Positions 33,101 to 44,520 of a stretch of DNA of 64,000 bases are shown piece by piece. The stretch is taken from assembly GCA_009193035.1 (NCBI GenBank), contig SWDT01000084.1, positions 124,001-188,000 on the forward strand, read 5' to 3'. The stretch comes from Halicephalobus mephisto. Its lineage: Eukaryota > Nematoda > Chromadorea > Rhabditida > Panagrolaimidae. The position numbers were made by a program, and so were the translations under genes. Numbering within the stretch: the stretch's first letter is position 1; each line of letters opens with the position of its first letter. The notes under the pieces were generated by a model. The model was not told where the DNA came from. It saw only the letters and a list, made by a program, of their open reading frames with translations, and searched no databases.

Positions 33101-34770
33101 TATATTCCGAAGATTCCTCTAGGATTATAATTTAAAACTTACAGCTCGAAGCAGAACTTTTTCCGGAACACTGAATCTCCTTCCTTTGAAGCAAACAGGT
33201 GCAGGAAATTCTTCATCGTCATCTTCCATTTCGCAATCGTCCTCGAATTGCGAATCGTTGCTGCTTTTCCTTTCCGACGGCAAATGTTCCGAAACTTGTC
33301 TTTGAAGTTTCGGTTTCCTAGCAGATCCGGGATACTGAAATTATTCAAATTTACTAAATAATTTATTTTTTAAGCAAAATTCAAATTTTTAAAAACTTTC
33401 GGAAGGATTTCCAAAAATTTAACATCTCTCATGTCAGATTTGTGAATTTTTATATTTTTGAAAAGTTAAAATAAAATAAAAATTAGGTGATTTTTAGAGA
33501 ACACGAGTCCCTAGACCCCCAAGTACCCTCTGTAAGGAAATTCCCGAATTTTTAGGAACGAACCCCTAAATTCTCTTCTATCCAGATTTCGAAACTCCTC
33601 AAACTTCTCGTGGATAAATTTTCAAACTCCCAAGTCCCTTGTAAATAACTTTGAAAAACTCCCCGTCTTGTAAATGAACCCCTTAAACTCTCATCACTGA
33701 CCTTCTGAATACTATATGAATAAACTCAAAACTTTTAGGCCTTCTGAATACCTTTAAAAATAAACTCTCAAAACTTCAGACTCCTTAATCAACGCTTCAT
33801 TAATGAACCTCTAAACCTCTGACTACACTTATGACTAAGCATCTAAAATTGAAAATTAATCTCCAAATTTCCTACAAATTCCTGAACCCCTTATATATAT
33901 TTTAAATTACTCTTAACTATTCTTTCTGAATATATTCCTAGACCCTTTGACTACCCTTACGAATAACCGTCCAAAATTCTAGACCTTTTGTGAATAAATC
34001 CCTGACTCTCTAGATCTCTGTTGAATTACTTTTAACTATCCTTTATAAAAGACCCTCTACCTTTGCGAATAACTATTTAAACTTTAGACCTTTTGTGAAT
34101 AAATTCCTAAACCCCTAGACCTCTTTTGAGTTAACTTTTTCCTTTTCCGATTATTTTTTCCCATCAAAATGAATAATCAATCAATGTTTTTTTTGTTGGC
34201 AGTCCCCCCATGTGACTGAATTTTTCGCAATATAATCAAAAATTAGGAAAAATGATAAAATAAACAAACTTTTCCCGTTATGGTTTGTCTTCTTTGACGA
34301 ATAAAATCACGTTTAGCTTCAGAAATAGAACCTCTTCGAGAATCTGAACTATCGACTGCAGAATCGTTACTTGGCATTTTACAAGACAACTTTGGGGGTT
34401 TCCCTGGGGGACTATGGTTATGATTAGCATCTGAAGAAATATTTTTCCCATTTGAATTCATTCTTCTGAAGGCTTCTACAGTTTCCTTCAATTTCAAAGA
34501 CAAAGTTCTTTTTCTTTCCCTCATTTCCCGGAGTTGTTCGTTTTCTCCATCGACTAAGACTTCGTCGTCCACTTCCATACGGTTGTTGCCTGAGGGGGAG
34601 CTCTGGTTAGAGTTGTCGGACTCATCTGATCTGAGCGGAAGACAAACTTCCAACTCTTCGACTTCTTCCAATTCCTCGTCCATTGCGTCTAATCTCGTTG
34701 GGGATTTGTTATTCTGATTCGTACGGACGAGGAATGGACTCATTGAAGTCTGTTCCATCACCCCGATCAT
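27172..34770 (-). CDS. Divergent AMP-activated protein kinase gamma subunit (579 aa)
   Basis: Exons (transcript order): 34770-34270, 33334-33143, 29399-29020, 28769-28532, 27600-27172; total 1740 nt. The regulatory gamma subunit of AMPK senses AMP/ADP/ATP through four CBS repeats. Residues 1-230 form an acidic, Ser-rich N-terminal extension with basic phospho-acceptor-like sites (DSRRGSISEAKR, RQRRQTIT). The family core follows: YMQSFTCYDVAPDHSAV, TLTDCLHMFRL, TIWDVAKMFRLNRVHRIPIV, GIITKNDIMSAI and GVISYADIMDFLLKL. Nucleotide-contact residues are largely lost: CBS1 GVRA becomes NLCA, CBS3 HRVS becomes RKIS and CBS4 VHRL becomes LPCL, while CBS2 keeps VHR. An in-frame stop lies upstream of the start ATG. 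Divergent gammas exist in C. elegans (aakg-4 and aakg-5), so this is probably that type; the exact orthologue is not settled. Confidence 0.92.
27640..28100. repeat. AT-rich intronic repeat (TTTGGTCTCGAATGGAAAA)
   Basis: Two long copies (27700-27800 and 27850-27950) of a unit with AAAATGAAATTTGTC, TTTGGTCTCGAATGGAAAATTTTAAAAT and a T-run lie in the last intron of the AMPK gamma gene. Confidence 0.5.
28180..28500. repeat. ~27-bp minisatellite in the last intron of the AMPK gamma gene
   Basis: About eleven units of TCTAATTTTTGGTCCTAAGTGGAAAAAT with small changes (TCCTGAATAGAAAA, TCTCAAGTAGAAAA) stand head to tail. The GGTCnnAAGTGGAAAA core is shared, on either strand, with arrays near 48.6-49.9 and 54.7-57.2 kb. 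Confidence 0.8.
29440..29745. repeat. ~58-bp intronic tandem repeat (AAAAATATTCAATAAAATTTTTTAAAATTCAAAGACATTTAAC)
   Basis: Four to five units lie just upstream, in transcript sense, of the third AMPK gamma exon. They are A-rich and have no coding role. Confidence 0.65.
30000..30350 (-). other. Non-repetitive island in the largest AMPK gamma intron
   Basis: GC-richer, non-satellite sequence with an E-box (CACGTG, 30203-30208), GCAACTCGG, CAGCTGAAGC and GCCATTTGCG. No exon could be joined in frame to the downstream CBS exon. It may be an internal promoter for a short gamma isoform lacking the N-terminal extension. Confidence 0.25.
30540..32310 (+). mobile_element. Decayed Helitron with internal deletion
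   Basis: This element sits in the AMPK gamma intron on the opposite strand. Broken frames give Helitron Rep/helicase fragments: PSMWNSLNAMDIECICYHTR and PKYLQLYFLNSNEADRERLG (N-terminal Helitron-like region), LHLKKGATEKLRDLHINKG and KGLYNGTRLTIQYM, and the PIF1-type ending KSEGQTFRRIGLYL with IFSHNQLYVA. Stops and frameshifts separate the pieces, and the length of about 1.7 kb shows that most of a normal 5-6-kb element is gone. The right end has a perfect hairpin GCCCGCC-GAA-GGCGGGC (32282-32298) followed by CTTG-T (32306-32310), near the Helitron CTRR-T terminus. The left flank matches a repeat also found at 54.17-54.6 kb. Confidence 0.75.
32430..33115. repeat. Degenerate array with TCTACAGTATTCTGGAAAAT units
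   Basis: Units of about 40-80 bp (TTTCTACAGTATTCTAGAAAATTnCACGAAATGATGG, TTTCTACAGTGTTCTGGAATATCCCAAAACTTCTAAAATG) lie just before the second AMPK gamma exon. The ~135-bp pattern from 32850 to 33090 repeats almost exactly twice. It has TTC/GAA pairs like the IFT80 intron arrays. Confidence 0.7.
33480..34160. repeat. Degenerate CT-rich repeat in the first AMPK gamma intron
   Basis: About ten diverged units built on AATAAnnTCTnAAACTTnTAGACCnCTTnTGAATA. No splice-joinable coding sequence was found. Confidence 0.55.
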
Positions 34771-35700
34771 GATTCCGCCGGCAACACACCAGGCAGATTA
34801 TTGCTTCGGGTTAATTTTCTCAATTTTTTTAAAAAGTTCTGAAACACTAAATGATAGTATTTAAAAAAGTGAAAATTAACGTTATTACGAAATCGTCCCG
34901 ACACGAATTTCCGAAAAATTCCAAAAACCACATTAGAACTAATTTTTTACAAAATTATCCCGACACGAATCTGGAACTCTCACAACGAATTTCAAAATTA
35001 GAGCATTATAAAAGTAAATTTCTTCCAAAATGGTCTCGACACGAATTCCTAGAACTTGTTAGGAATCTCAGACATTTGATTTTAGATAATTCCAAGTCTA
35101 TCAGATGCTAGAGTTCCAAAAGTTAGTAATCCAATTCCATCAAAAGTGAATTTTTTTGAAAAATGATCTCGACAAAAATCTTCGGAATTGCTTAGGATCT
35201 ACAATCACCCTGTAACTTTCTGTTTTTCATGACGGTTTCGTAATCACGCAATCATAAAACTCCAAGATTAGCGTTATTAGTCTCGACACGAATTTTCAGA
35301 ACTTTTCTGAAACCCAAAATAACTAATTCGATTATACACAATTATTTCGTCATTTCACATGATTCTGTAATCAAGTTTTTAGAACCATATTCTGCCTGGA
35401 TGTATCTGGAGACTTCTGGATCGGGGTATATGGGATATATAAGTCGGTATTTCAAGAATAATTACACATTAAAATACTCATAAATATTGAAAACACCAAA
35501 GTATCCCCGACGGACTACTTTGTACGAGAAATAAAGATTTCACGTTTCCGGAGATTGTTATCGTGCTGGGATGAAAACAGGCACTTTGTAGAAGAGACAA
35601 AAAGAGCCAATAAACAAAGATCGCACGGAAAACACTTGGCCAGTCAGTTCGAGTCAGATTTTTCTATTGAAATTCACTTGAAACGTCAAAACAAAGTATT
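34771..35700. other. 5' flank of the AMPK gamma gene
   Basis: The part at 34850-35340 carries four units with the sequence CCCGACACGAATTTnnnGAA, a member of the CGACACGAAT repeat family seen at 37.2-37.5 and 54.7-57.2 kb. The part at 35380-35660 is non-repetitive and GC-richer (GGATGTATCTGGAGACTTC, TTATCGTGCTGGGATG, CACTTGGCCAGTCAG) and is the best candidate for a promoter or untranslated first exon. Confidence 0.4.
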
Positions 35701-35979
35701 TCCTCGCTAAGTACAGTTGTAAATCTAATAGAAATAAAATGACACATAAAAATAAAAACTGAACTTGAGAAAAACAAAAACATTTGAAATTATTCATCCC
35801 GGCCCACGTTTCCTTAAAATACTCATTTGGTACGCTAGTATTTCCTGGGGATATATTTTGGGATAAATATTTTAAAAATAGAAAGAAAAATGGGAAAAAC
35901 AAAAGGAAAAAGAGAAAAACAAAAAAAATATGGAAATTTTTAGGATTGATGGAAAAATTTTGATCGTTGTTTACGCGGT

Positions 35980-36990
35980 TTCTCTCGCACTGGTAAATGT
36001 GGATGGTTAATATGGTTTTCAGGCAGTTTCGCGGCGGGAGTTAGATTCGGTACTTTCTGTTGTTTGGGTGAGGCTCTACTCGCGCTGGTGAACGAGTGAC
36101 TTTATAGTTTTTAGGAACTTTCGTGGCGGGATTTTTTAATTTTTTAAGATTTTGTTTGTGTTTAGGAACAATCAACTTTCTGATTTCCAGGAATTTCCGT
36201 GGTGAAAGTTAATTTAACTTTTTTTCAAATTGTTTTTTAGGCCTAACTCAAGTCCCAGCTGAGAATGAGTAAGTTTTTTTATAATTTTCAGGGACTTTAG
36301 CGGCAGTATTTTATATGTTTTATATTCCTATTGGACCTGAAGATGATTTCCAGGAATTTCCGCAGTAAGAGGTAATTTAACTTTTCTCATTAATTTTCAG
36401 GCCTAGCTCAAATTCCAACAAAGAATGAGTGCATTTATTATTACCAGGGACTTTAGCGGCAGTATTTTATATATGTTTTATATTCCTATTGGACCTGAAA
36501 ATGATCAACTTCTTGATTTCCAGGAATTTCCGCAGTAGGAATCAATTCAACTTTCCTCATTACTTTTTAGGCCTAGCTCAAATCCCAACTAAGAATAATC
36601 AAATTTATCATGATCTTCAGGAATTTCCGTAGTGAGAGTTATTTTCATTTTTATCTTGAATTCCTATCGCACTAACTTCCACTTCTGTTTGAAAACTGCA
36701 AGCTTCTAGATTCTTAGAAAATTTTGCGACAAGAGTTAATTTCACTCATACTATTTTTCTCTCAAATTCCACTCGCACTGATAAGCTGTGAACATTGCTG
36801 ACTATCGGGAATTTTCGCGACAAGAGTCCATTTCGCTTTATAGCTTTTTGTCCTGAATCCTACTCGCATTTGAAGAAGGTCTCGTCACGACCTTCAAGGC
36901 CTTTCGTAGTGGAAGTTAATTTCGCATTCCATGACATCCTTTCTGTTACTGTAGTTATTGCGCTTTTGAGTTCCTCAGTCAACCGTTAAA
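35980..36990. repeat. Degenerate ~110-bp array (CAGGAATTTCCGnnGTnAnAGTTAATTT)
   Basis: About nine units contain TTCAGGnAnTTTCGnGGCGGGAGTTAATTT and GGCCTAnCTCAAnTCCCA. The copies near 36270, 36390 and 36510 are the closest to one another. No coding potential. Confidence 0.6.
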
Positions 36991-36999
36991 TCCGCACCG

Positions 37000-38160
37000 A
37001 ATTAAACAAAACAACAAATATCCTGTAGGGAAAAACTGACGTAGTAATTTCGTAATTTAAAATTATTGTTATTGTTGGAAAAGAAATCACGGATCTCAAA
37101 ATGTGGAATAATCAAAAACAGTTTTTTCAAGAAATAAATATTCTTCACGTAGTTGATGCAAAAAAGCAAAAAAACAATCGTATAGTTCGTAAGTCACACT
37201 GTAAAATATTAAAAATATTTTTGTGGGATTTTCTCGACGCGAATTTTCAGAACTCTCTGGTATGAATAAACACTGTAGATTTTTGGTTTTATATAATTTT
37301 GAAGATTAAAACTATATTACAAAAATGAGTGTTTTTATAAAAGTTCCGAAATGTCTCAGAACTTTCCAATTAGGACTAAAAAATAAAGAATTATGTTTGT
37401 GGTTTTAGTTTCGAAATTACTGTAGTAAATATAAAAATTTCCGTCTAAGAATTTTCAGATTTTCCCGACACGAATTTTTGGAATTCCTCAACTAAGACGG
37501 AAAACTAAAATTGTGTTTGTAATTCTCCAAGGTTCCAAAGCACTTTTGTACTCAAAAAGATCAATAAAGGTCAAATGGAAAAAATCAAGATTGGTCCTGG
37601 TAATTACGCTGTAATCAGCTGCTGAACAAGCACGCTTCCAGGAAACGTTTATTATCAGCGATAAAACGAAAAAGTTGTTTATCCTAATATTGGCCAGTTT
37701 TTCCAAAAATATATCTTTTAAAATTTTGGAATTTTGGAATAATGAAGGTCGAACACGTTTTTGGACGGCCTTCAAGTGGAAAAATCATGTGGACAAAGAA
37801 CGGGAAACGAGAAAGCCTCTGAAAAAGGAACCAAAGCAAAAGTTCAAATAAAATCGATTCGAAAAAATTCAAACTGAAAACAATCAGAAAAAAAATAAAA
37901 TCATATACTGACCTTTTTGGTTTTTAAATATTTGTCGAAAAATCACGGGACAGGACTAGCTCATATTGTTATCTTTTTTAAGGACAAAAAATTATAGATT
38001 TTTTTCAAAAAAAATCAAATTTTAAATTTAAAAAATAAATTTTTCTAGATATTTTTTTTAAAAGTTATTCTTTTAATTTAAAATTTGATTTTTTTTTAGA
38101 TATATTTTCTTTAAAAAAATAAATTTTGAATTTTTTAAAATTATTTAATTTTTTCTGAAT
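37000..38160. other. Mixed unique and repeat sequence, no gene recognised
   Basis: 37220-37500 has two copies of the TTCTCGACGCGAATTTTCAGAACT / TCCCGACACGAATTTTTGGAA family. 37560-37890 is a non-repetitive island (AAGATTGGTCCTGGTAATTACGC, CACGCTTCCAGGAAACG, GAACGGGAAACGAGAAAGCC). 37970-38160 is A/T-rich. Confidence 0.4.
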
Positions 38161-38164
38161 ACTA

Positions 38165-38640
38165 TGAAGTTTTCGGAATATAGTAGAAAATTTTAAACAT
38201 TTCAGAATCTAAAGGAAGTTTCTGGAGATTTTCGAGGAGATTCTAGGATTTATTAGAAGATTCTGAGGTTTTAAATTCTCCGAAATTTTTCTGGAAGTTG
38301 TAAAAGGCTTCTAAAGTCTTTCTAGAATCTCTTGGAAATTTATAAAATTCTTCTAGAATTTATTAGAAACTTCTAGAATCTCCTGGAAATTTTTAAAGTC
38401 CTTCTAGAATTTCTTAGAAATTTTTAAAGTCCTTCTAGAATTTATCAAAAACTTCTAGAATCTCTTGGAAATTTTAAAAATCCTTCTAGAATCTCCTAGA
38501 AATTTTAAAAATCTTTTTAGAATCTCTTAGAAATTTCTGAAGTCCTTCTAGAATCTCCTGGAAATTTTTAAAATCCTTCTAGAATTCATTAGAAACTTCT
38601 GAAGTTCTCCAGAATCTTTTTTCAACTTTTCAAAGATCTA
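38165..38640. repeat. TTCTAGAATCTCCTGGAAATTTTTAAAGTCC array (~40 bp)
   Basis: About ten units of 38-42 bp: CCTTCTAGAATnTnnTnGAAATTTnTAAA. Each usually has TTCTAGAA followed by a spaced GAAA, again a heat-shock-element-like arrangement. Confidence 0.8.
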
Positions 38641-39900
38641 ATATAAATTTGAAAAATTTCGAGAAAATTCAGCTTTAAATCTTTTACAATAGAACGATTG
38701 CATCACTTATGAATGAAATCTGACTAGTATCCCCTTAGGCGGCACCAGACGCTCAAAAAATCATCTGACACAACATGCTTTCGCTAGGACAACAAACGAC
38801 AAAAATAATCTTTTAAAAGTACACAGGAAATTCCCGGCTCCCCCATGTCCTTTCAGCTTCAGCATTTTTTAAAAAAACATCTTGGAAAAAAATTATTCAA
38901 AAATTAAAAAAGTTTAAAATTATTAAAAAACTAAAAAATATTATTTTAAAAATAAAAATTAGAAAAAAATAAAATCATTTAAAAATTAAAAAAAAATAAA
39001 ATTATTTAAAAATTTTAAAATTAAAAAAAAATTATTTTAAAAATTAAAAAAATTGAAATTATTTAAAAATTTAAAAAAAAATAAAGTTATTCCATAATTT
39101 AAGGAAATTAAAGTTATTTTAAAATTTCAAAAAAAGGATTAAAAGTTTTTTTGGATTATTTTTGGAAATTAAAAAGTGAATGAAAAACAAGATTATTCAA
39201 TTTTGTACTTTTTGAATAAATTTCCAAAATTAATTTTAATAAAGTACTATATTTAAATTTTATTTTAGGATTTAAAAAAAATTAATTTTAGGATTTTTTT
39301 AAAATTAATTTTATTTTAGGATTTAAAAAAAATAATTTTTTTAGAGTTTTTTAAAAAATTAATTTTTTGGAGTTTTTTAAAAATTAATTTTATTTTAGAG
39401 TTTTTTTAAAAAATAATTTTTTTAGATTTAAAAAAAAATAATTTTTTTAGAATTTTTTAAGAAATTATTTTTTTTAGAATTAAAAAAAATAAATTTAGCC
39501 ACATTTTCCGGAAAAATGATAGTTCGAAATCCAGACAAAACAAAAATCGACACGAGTTTTCTAAAACAAAAAAAACAAAGATTGTCATATATAATCTCAA
39601 AAACCTCTAAAAGTTCATATTACTGTAAAAATCAAAAATAAATATTTTTAAAATTAAAAATTAAGAAATGTGAGAAAATTGAAAAATTTTAAATTTTCAA
39701 AATTTAGGAAAATTAAAATTATTAAATTTTAAGAAATTTAAAAATTCGAATTTTAGATTTTTAAAAATAATTTTATTGTAAAAATTAAAAATGAATATTT
39801 TCAAAAAAATTTTTCGATTTTAAATTTTTCTGTAAATTTTTAAAGAATTTTGGAAAATTCGAAAATTTTGAATACGAATTTTAAAAAATTTTACTTTTAC
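38641..39900. other. Spacer: small unique island plus A/T homopolymer-rich DNA
   Basis: 38690-38870 is non-repetitive (TAGTATCCCCTTAGGCGGCACC, CACAACATGCTTTCGC, CCCGGCTCCCCCATG). 38880-39900 consists of runs of T/A with GAGTTTTTTAAAAATTAATTTTATTTTAG-like units. No gene is seen. Confidence 0.45.
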
Positions 39901-39929
39901 GAAAACGACGAATCAGAGCTTCGTTTTTA

Positions 39930-40790
39930 TCAAAGTTGAAAATCAAAATTTGGATTTTCTGCGTTAAAAAACATTTTATTTTTTTTAAAAATTTATTTTA
40001 TCTAAATTACTAAAATTTGATATCCGGATTTTTGGAATCAAAACATGGCTTTGTGTCTCAGCACGAAAAGTTTAATTTTGACACCGGCCTTTGACCTCGA
40101 TTCTAATTTCGACTTTTGATAAAAATGATAAGAGATTTTAGCTCTAAATATGCATTTAGATACGGTAGAATTTGAAAGGGAGAAATTCGAGAATTTTGAT
40201 CTTAGCACGAAAAGTTCGATTTTGATTTTGACTTTTGATAAAAATAAAAATAGTCAAATTTTAAATATGAATTTAGGTACGGTAGAATTTTGTCTCAACA
40301 CGGAAAGTTCAATTTTGACTTTTGATAAAAATAAAAATAGTCAAATTTTAAATATGAATTTAGGTATGGTGATTTTTTGAAAAGGAATTTTCGAATTTTG
40401 TCTTAAAACGAAAAGTTCAATTTTGACTTTTGATAGAAATAAAAATATTCAAATTTCAAATATGAATTTAGGTATGATGATTTTTTGAAAAGGAATTTTC
40501 GAATTTGATCTTAGCACGAAAAGTTCGATTTTGATTTTGACTTTTGATAAAGATAAAAATATTTAAGTTTCAAATATGAATTTAGGTATAGTGATTTTTT
40601 GAAAAAAATTTTCGAATTTGATCTTAGCACGAAAAGTTCAATTTTGATTTTGACTTTTGATAAAGATAAAAATATTTAAGTTTCAAATATGAATTTAGGT
40701 ATGATGATTTTTTGAAAAGAAATTTTCGAATTTGATCTTAGTACGAAAAGTTCAATTTTGACGTCGACCTCTGATCGTCAAACTGTAATA
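39930..40790. repeat. ~105-bp satellite (TTAGCACGAAAAGTTCAATTTTGAC)
   Basis: About seven head-to-tail units: CGAATTTnnTCTTAGCACGAAAAGTTCAATTTTGA, CTTTTGATAAAAATAAAAATATT, AAATATGAATTTAGGTATGnTGATTTTTTG. The 40520-40740 copies are nearly identical. Diverged copies in reverse orientation occur at 25.75-26.23 kb and related sequence at 44.5-45.0 kb. Confidence 0.85.
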
Positions 40791-41134
40791 AAAGTAAGCT
40801 GTTTTTCTTCCGTTAAAAGAAAAAATAATGTGTCAAAACTATCATAAGATGATCCAAAGCCGAGCCAAGACCACGGGACAGATGTTTTTCAAATTTTCTC
40901 AGATAAAACTCCAGAAAGTTTTTCTTGTGATTTTCATTGACAAACAATCATTTCAGAATAATCGAAATCAATAAAAAAATTTTGATTTTGAACCAACGTT
41001 GTTGACCTTTCCAGATTCATTTTTAGAAATCACACACCTATAAAAATAAAAAAAAAACAATTACGAAATTTTAGAACCTTTTTAATTTCAAAATGTTTAA
41101 TTTAAATTTTTTATTTTTCATTGGATTCTGGAAA

Positions 41135-41425
41135 ATTCTGATTTAAGGAAATTTTTGGCGAAATGTGAAAATTGCTAAATTTGAATTTTTGGCAAAGTGT
41201 GGAAATTGCCAAATTCGAATTTTCGGCGAAATGTGAAAAAATTGTCAAATTCGAATTTTTAGCGAAATGTGAAAAAATTGTCAAATTCGAATTTTTGGCA
41301 AAGTGTGAAAATTGCCAAATTCGAATTTTTGGCAAAGTGTGAAAATTGCCAAATTCGAATTTTTGGCGAAATGTGAATGAATGTCAAATTTGAATTTTTG
41401 GCGAAATGTGAATGAATGTCAATTA
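41135..41425. repeat. ~36-39-bp minisatellite (GAATTTTTGGCGAAATGTGAAAATTGCCAAATTC)
   Basis: About eight tandem units with small indels. The unit length near 36-39 bp keeps a frame open on the minus strand (SHFAKNSNLTIF repeated), but this is a product of the repeat and not a gene. Confidence 0.85.
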
Positions 41426-41929
41426 TGATTTTTTAGATGTTATAAAAATTAAAAATTGGTATTTTTGCATAAAATTTTAAAAATAATTTTTAAATTTTGA
41501 AAGATTCCGAAAAATTTTGGAAGATTCTAAAATTTTTTTAATTTCAAAAATCCTTGAATTCTGGAATTTTTAAAAAATTTTTAATTTCGAAAATTTTAAT
41601 TTCCAAATTTAAAAAAAAATTAAAATTAGTTTTTTTTGCAACAGACACGTAAAAAAGTAATTTTTTATAAAAAAAATTCATAAATTTTTAAAATTTATCG
41701 ATTAAGCCAAAAATTTACGAAAAAAATATAATTGAATTTTTTATTGAAAAAAATTATAACAGTAACTACAAAACCGAATCGGATTAGATTTGGAAAAATT
41801 GGTCGACAGAAATTTTCGAAGATTTCATGCAACTACAATTTTGAAGCGGATTTTAGGATTTTTTTAGAAAACGGAAGGATTTTGGATATTTGGAATTTTA
41901 TGGAAACTAAAAAATTTTTTAAGTTTTAT

Positions 41930-42300
41930 GAAAATTTAAAAAATATTTTAGTTTCCATAAAATTCTAAAATTTTTTAAGTTTAATGGAAATTTAAAAAAT
42001 TTTAGAATTTTGTGGAAACTAAAAAATTTTAGAACTTTATAGAAATTTTAAAAAATTTTAGAATTTTATAGAAATTTTAAAAAATTTTAGAATTTTATAG
42101 AAATTTTAAAAAATTTTAGAATTTTATAGAAATTTTAAAAAATTTTAGAATTTTATGGAAATTAAAAAAATTTTTTAAATTTTATGAAAATTAAAAAAAC
42201 ATTTTTAGAATTTTATAGAAATTTTAAAAAATTTAAAATATTTTATGGAAATTTTTTAGTTTTTAGAATTTTATAGAAATTTTAAAAAATTTTGTAGAAG
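41930..42300. repeat. ~28-bp minisatellite (TTTTAGAATTTTATAGAAATTTTAAAAAAT)
   Basis: About twelve units, nearly identical from 42010 to 42150, decaying towards the edges. Confidence 0.85.
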
Positions 42301-42359
42301 TTAAAAAAAAATTAAATTTTTAAAAATTAAAAAATAATTTAAAAATTAAAAATAGAAAA

Positions 42360-42590
42360 ATAATAGATGACCTGAGGGCTTGTTAAATTAGTACAACGAA
42401 GCTTCGAGAGTTTCCAGTTGAATGCCGTCAGCTACTTTTCTCGCGTTCCTTGACGACAAAACTGGCGAAGGGAAAACGAACATCCTTGTCAAAAAATTGT
42501 TTTTTCAAAGGCCACTAACCAGGCTTCATAGTTCGAGGATAAATTAAGCATTACTCGCGGCAAAATCAACGTCTTTTTAGAGCTTTTTTA
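42360..42590. other. Non-repetitive island
   Basis: GC-richer sequence (CCTGAGGGCTTG, GAATGCCGTCAGCTAC, TCTCGCGTTCCTTGACGAC) between two satellites. No splice-joined coding frame could be made. Function unknown. Confidence 0.3.
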
Positions 42591-43560
42591 ATCATCATTA
42601 CCTGAGGGAAATTTTCAAAAATAATTATAAATTTTAATTTAATGAAATTATTTAAGCAACTTTCGTGACAGAACCGAACTTTTTAACCATCATTACCTGA
42701 GGAAAAATTGTAAAAATAATTACAAATTTTAATTTAATAAAATTATTTAAGCAACTTTCGTGACAGGACCGAAATTTTTTAAAAAACTTTTTTGCCATCA
42801 TTACCTGAGGAAAAATTGTAAAAATAATTAAAAATTTTAGTTTAATAAAATTATTTAAGCAACTTTCGTAACAGGACCGGGATTTTTTGAACTTTTTGCC
42901 ATCATCACCTGAGGGAAATTTTCAAAAAGAAATTCCTGGCACGAAAAATAATTAAGATCACGTGAGCAACGTTCGTGACAAGACCGAAGTTTTTTCGGTT
43001 TCCATTAATTGTTGGCAATTTTCGAAAATAAACGTCCTGGTACGAAAAATAATTAAGATCGTGTGAACAACTTTCGTGGTGGGACAAAAGTTTCTAAAGA
43101 AATTTTTAATTTCCATTATCTAGGTAGGGTTTTCAAAAAAAGGTCCTGGCACGAAAAACAGAATCATGAGTAACTTTCGTGGTGGGACAAAAATTTCTAA
43201 AGAAATTTTTAATTTTCATTATTTACGTAAGGTTTTCAAAAAAAGGTCCTGACACGAAAAAATTAATTTAAAGATGATCATTTGAGAACATTCGTGACAG
43301 GACCAAAATTTTTTTAGTTTTCATTATCTAGGTAGAGTTTTCAAAAAAAAGGTTTTAAAACGAAGAAAATTAACTTAATGACGATCATTTGAGAACATTC
43401 GTGACAGGACCAAAATTTTTTGAAGAACTTTTTCTTCATCATTACCTGAGGGGAACTTTCGAAAGAAGATCATGGGACAAAAAATAATTAAAAATATTAA
43501 TTTAGAATGACCCTTTAGGCATCATTCGTGGAGGGATTAAGTTTTTTAGATTTTCTTAAT
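42590..43560. repeat. ~104-bp satellite (GCAACTTTCGTGACAGGACCGAA)
   Basis: Nine units with CATCATTACCTGAGGnAAATTTT, a variable A/T part, and AGCAACTTTCGTGACAGGACCGAAATTTTTT. The GCAACTTTCG element starts near 42656, 42756, 42858, 42965, 43067, 43169, 43275, 43390 and 43520, a steady spacing of about 102-115 bp. Confidence 0.85.
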
Positions 43561-43589
43561 CCCCGTTCTCTAAGGAAAAATTTTAAATA

Positions 43590-44210
43590 ATGGTTTTGAC
43601 ACCAAAGATTTTTATTTTTCACAATGAACTTAATTACCAGTCTTTTAAAAAATAAAAATCAATCATGGTAGGAGCTATATTTTTGAATTAAAATATTTAA
43701 TTATTATTTTTTAAATTTTAAATAATGGTTTTGACAGGAAAGATTTATTTTTCTCACCACGAATCTAATAATTTTAAAAAATAAAAATCTATCGTGGTAG
43801 GACCTATATTTTTAAATAAAAAACTTTAATTATTATTTTTAAATTTTAAATAATTATCCCAACACGAAAGATTTATTTTTCTCACCACGAATCTAATAAT
43901 TTTAAAAAATAAAAGTCAATCGTTGTAAGACCTATATTTTTGAATAAAAAACTTTAATTATAATTTTTAAATTTTAAATAATGGTTTTGACAGGAAAGAT
44001 TTATTTTTCTCACCACGAATTTAATTAATAATTTAAAAAAATAAAAGTTAATCGTGGCGGGACCTATATTTTTGAATAAAAAACTTTAATTATAATTTTT
44101 AAATTTTAAACAATTGTCTCAACACGAAAAATTTATTTTCTCACCACGAATTTAATTAATAATTTTAAAAAATAAAAGTTAATTAACCAAGGTCTGAAAT
44201 TGTTTTCGTG
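43590..44210. repeat. ~127-bp satellite (TTTTGACAGGAAAGATTTATTTTTCTCACCACGAAT)
   Basis: Five units start near 43593, 43729, 43857, 43984 and 44110. Each holds CTCACCACGAATnTAATnATTTTAAAAAATAAAAGT, ATCGTGGnAGGACCTATATTTTTGAAT and ACTTTAATTATnATTTTTAAATTTTAAA. Confidence 0.85.
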
Positions 44211-44289
44211 TTTTCCACTCAAGACAAAATTGAAAATATTTATTTTAAAAAATTTCGTCTGGTCTCAAGTGGAAACCATGTATACGTAA

Positions 44290-44520
44290 TTCCGTACATC
44301 AGGAAGTCAATGTTCAATTTTTAAGGTTGAATTTTTTCGAAAATTTTTTTCATCCAGAAAAAAGGGGTTGTTTTCCAGTTGGGAAAAGTGGAAAAACAAA
44401 AACGAAAGAAAAAGCTGAACACCACGTGAGCGGCGACCCTCTCGGAAACAATGGATCGTTTTTTTTGTTTTTAAACATTCGGCAGATTAAAGTGCAAAAA
44501 ATCAAGTCTCGTATTATCAA
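44290..44520. other. Non-repetitive island with an E-box
   Basis: The sequence GGTTGTTTTCCAGTTGGGAAAAGTGG is followed by AAGCTGAACACCACGTGAGCGGCGACCC. It contains CACGTG and is the only GC-rich stretch for several hundred bases. No ORF with exon-like properties is seen. Confidence 0.3.

Noticed and set aside
41111..41335. 74-codon minus-strand frame with repeated HFAKNSNLTIF
   Set aside because: Frame kept open by a 36-39-bp minisatellite, with no other gene signal.
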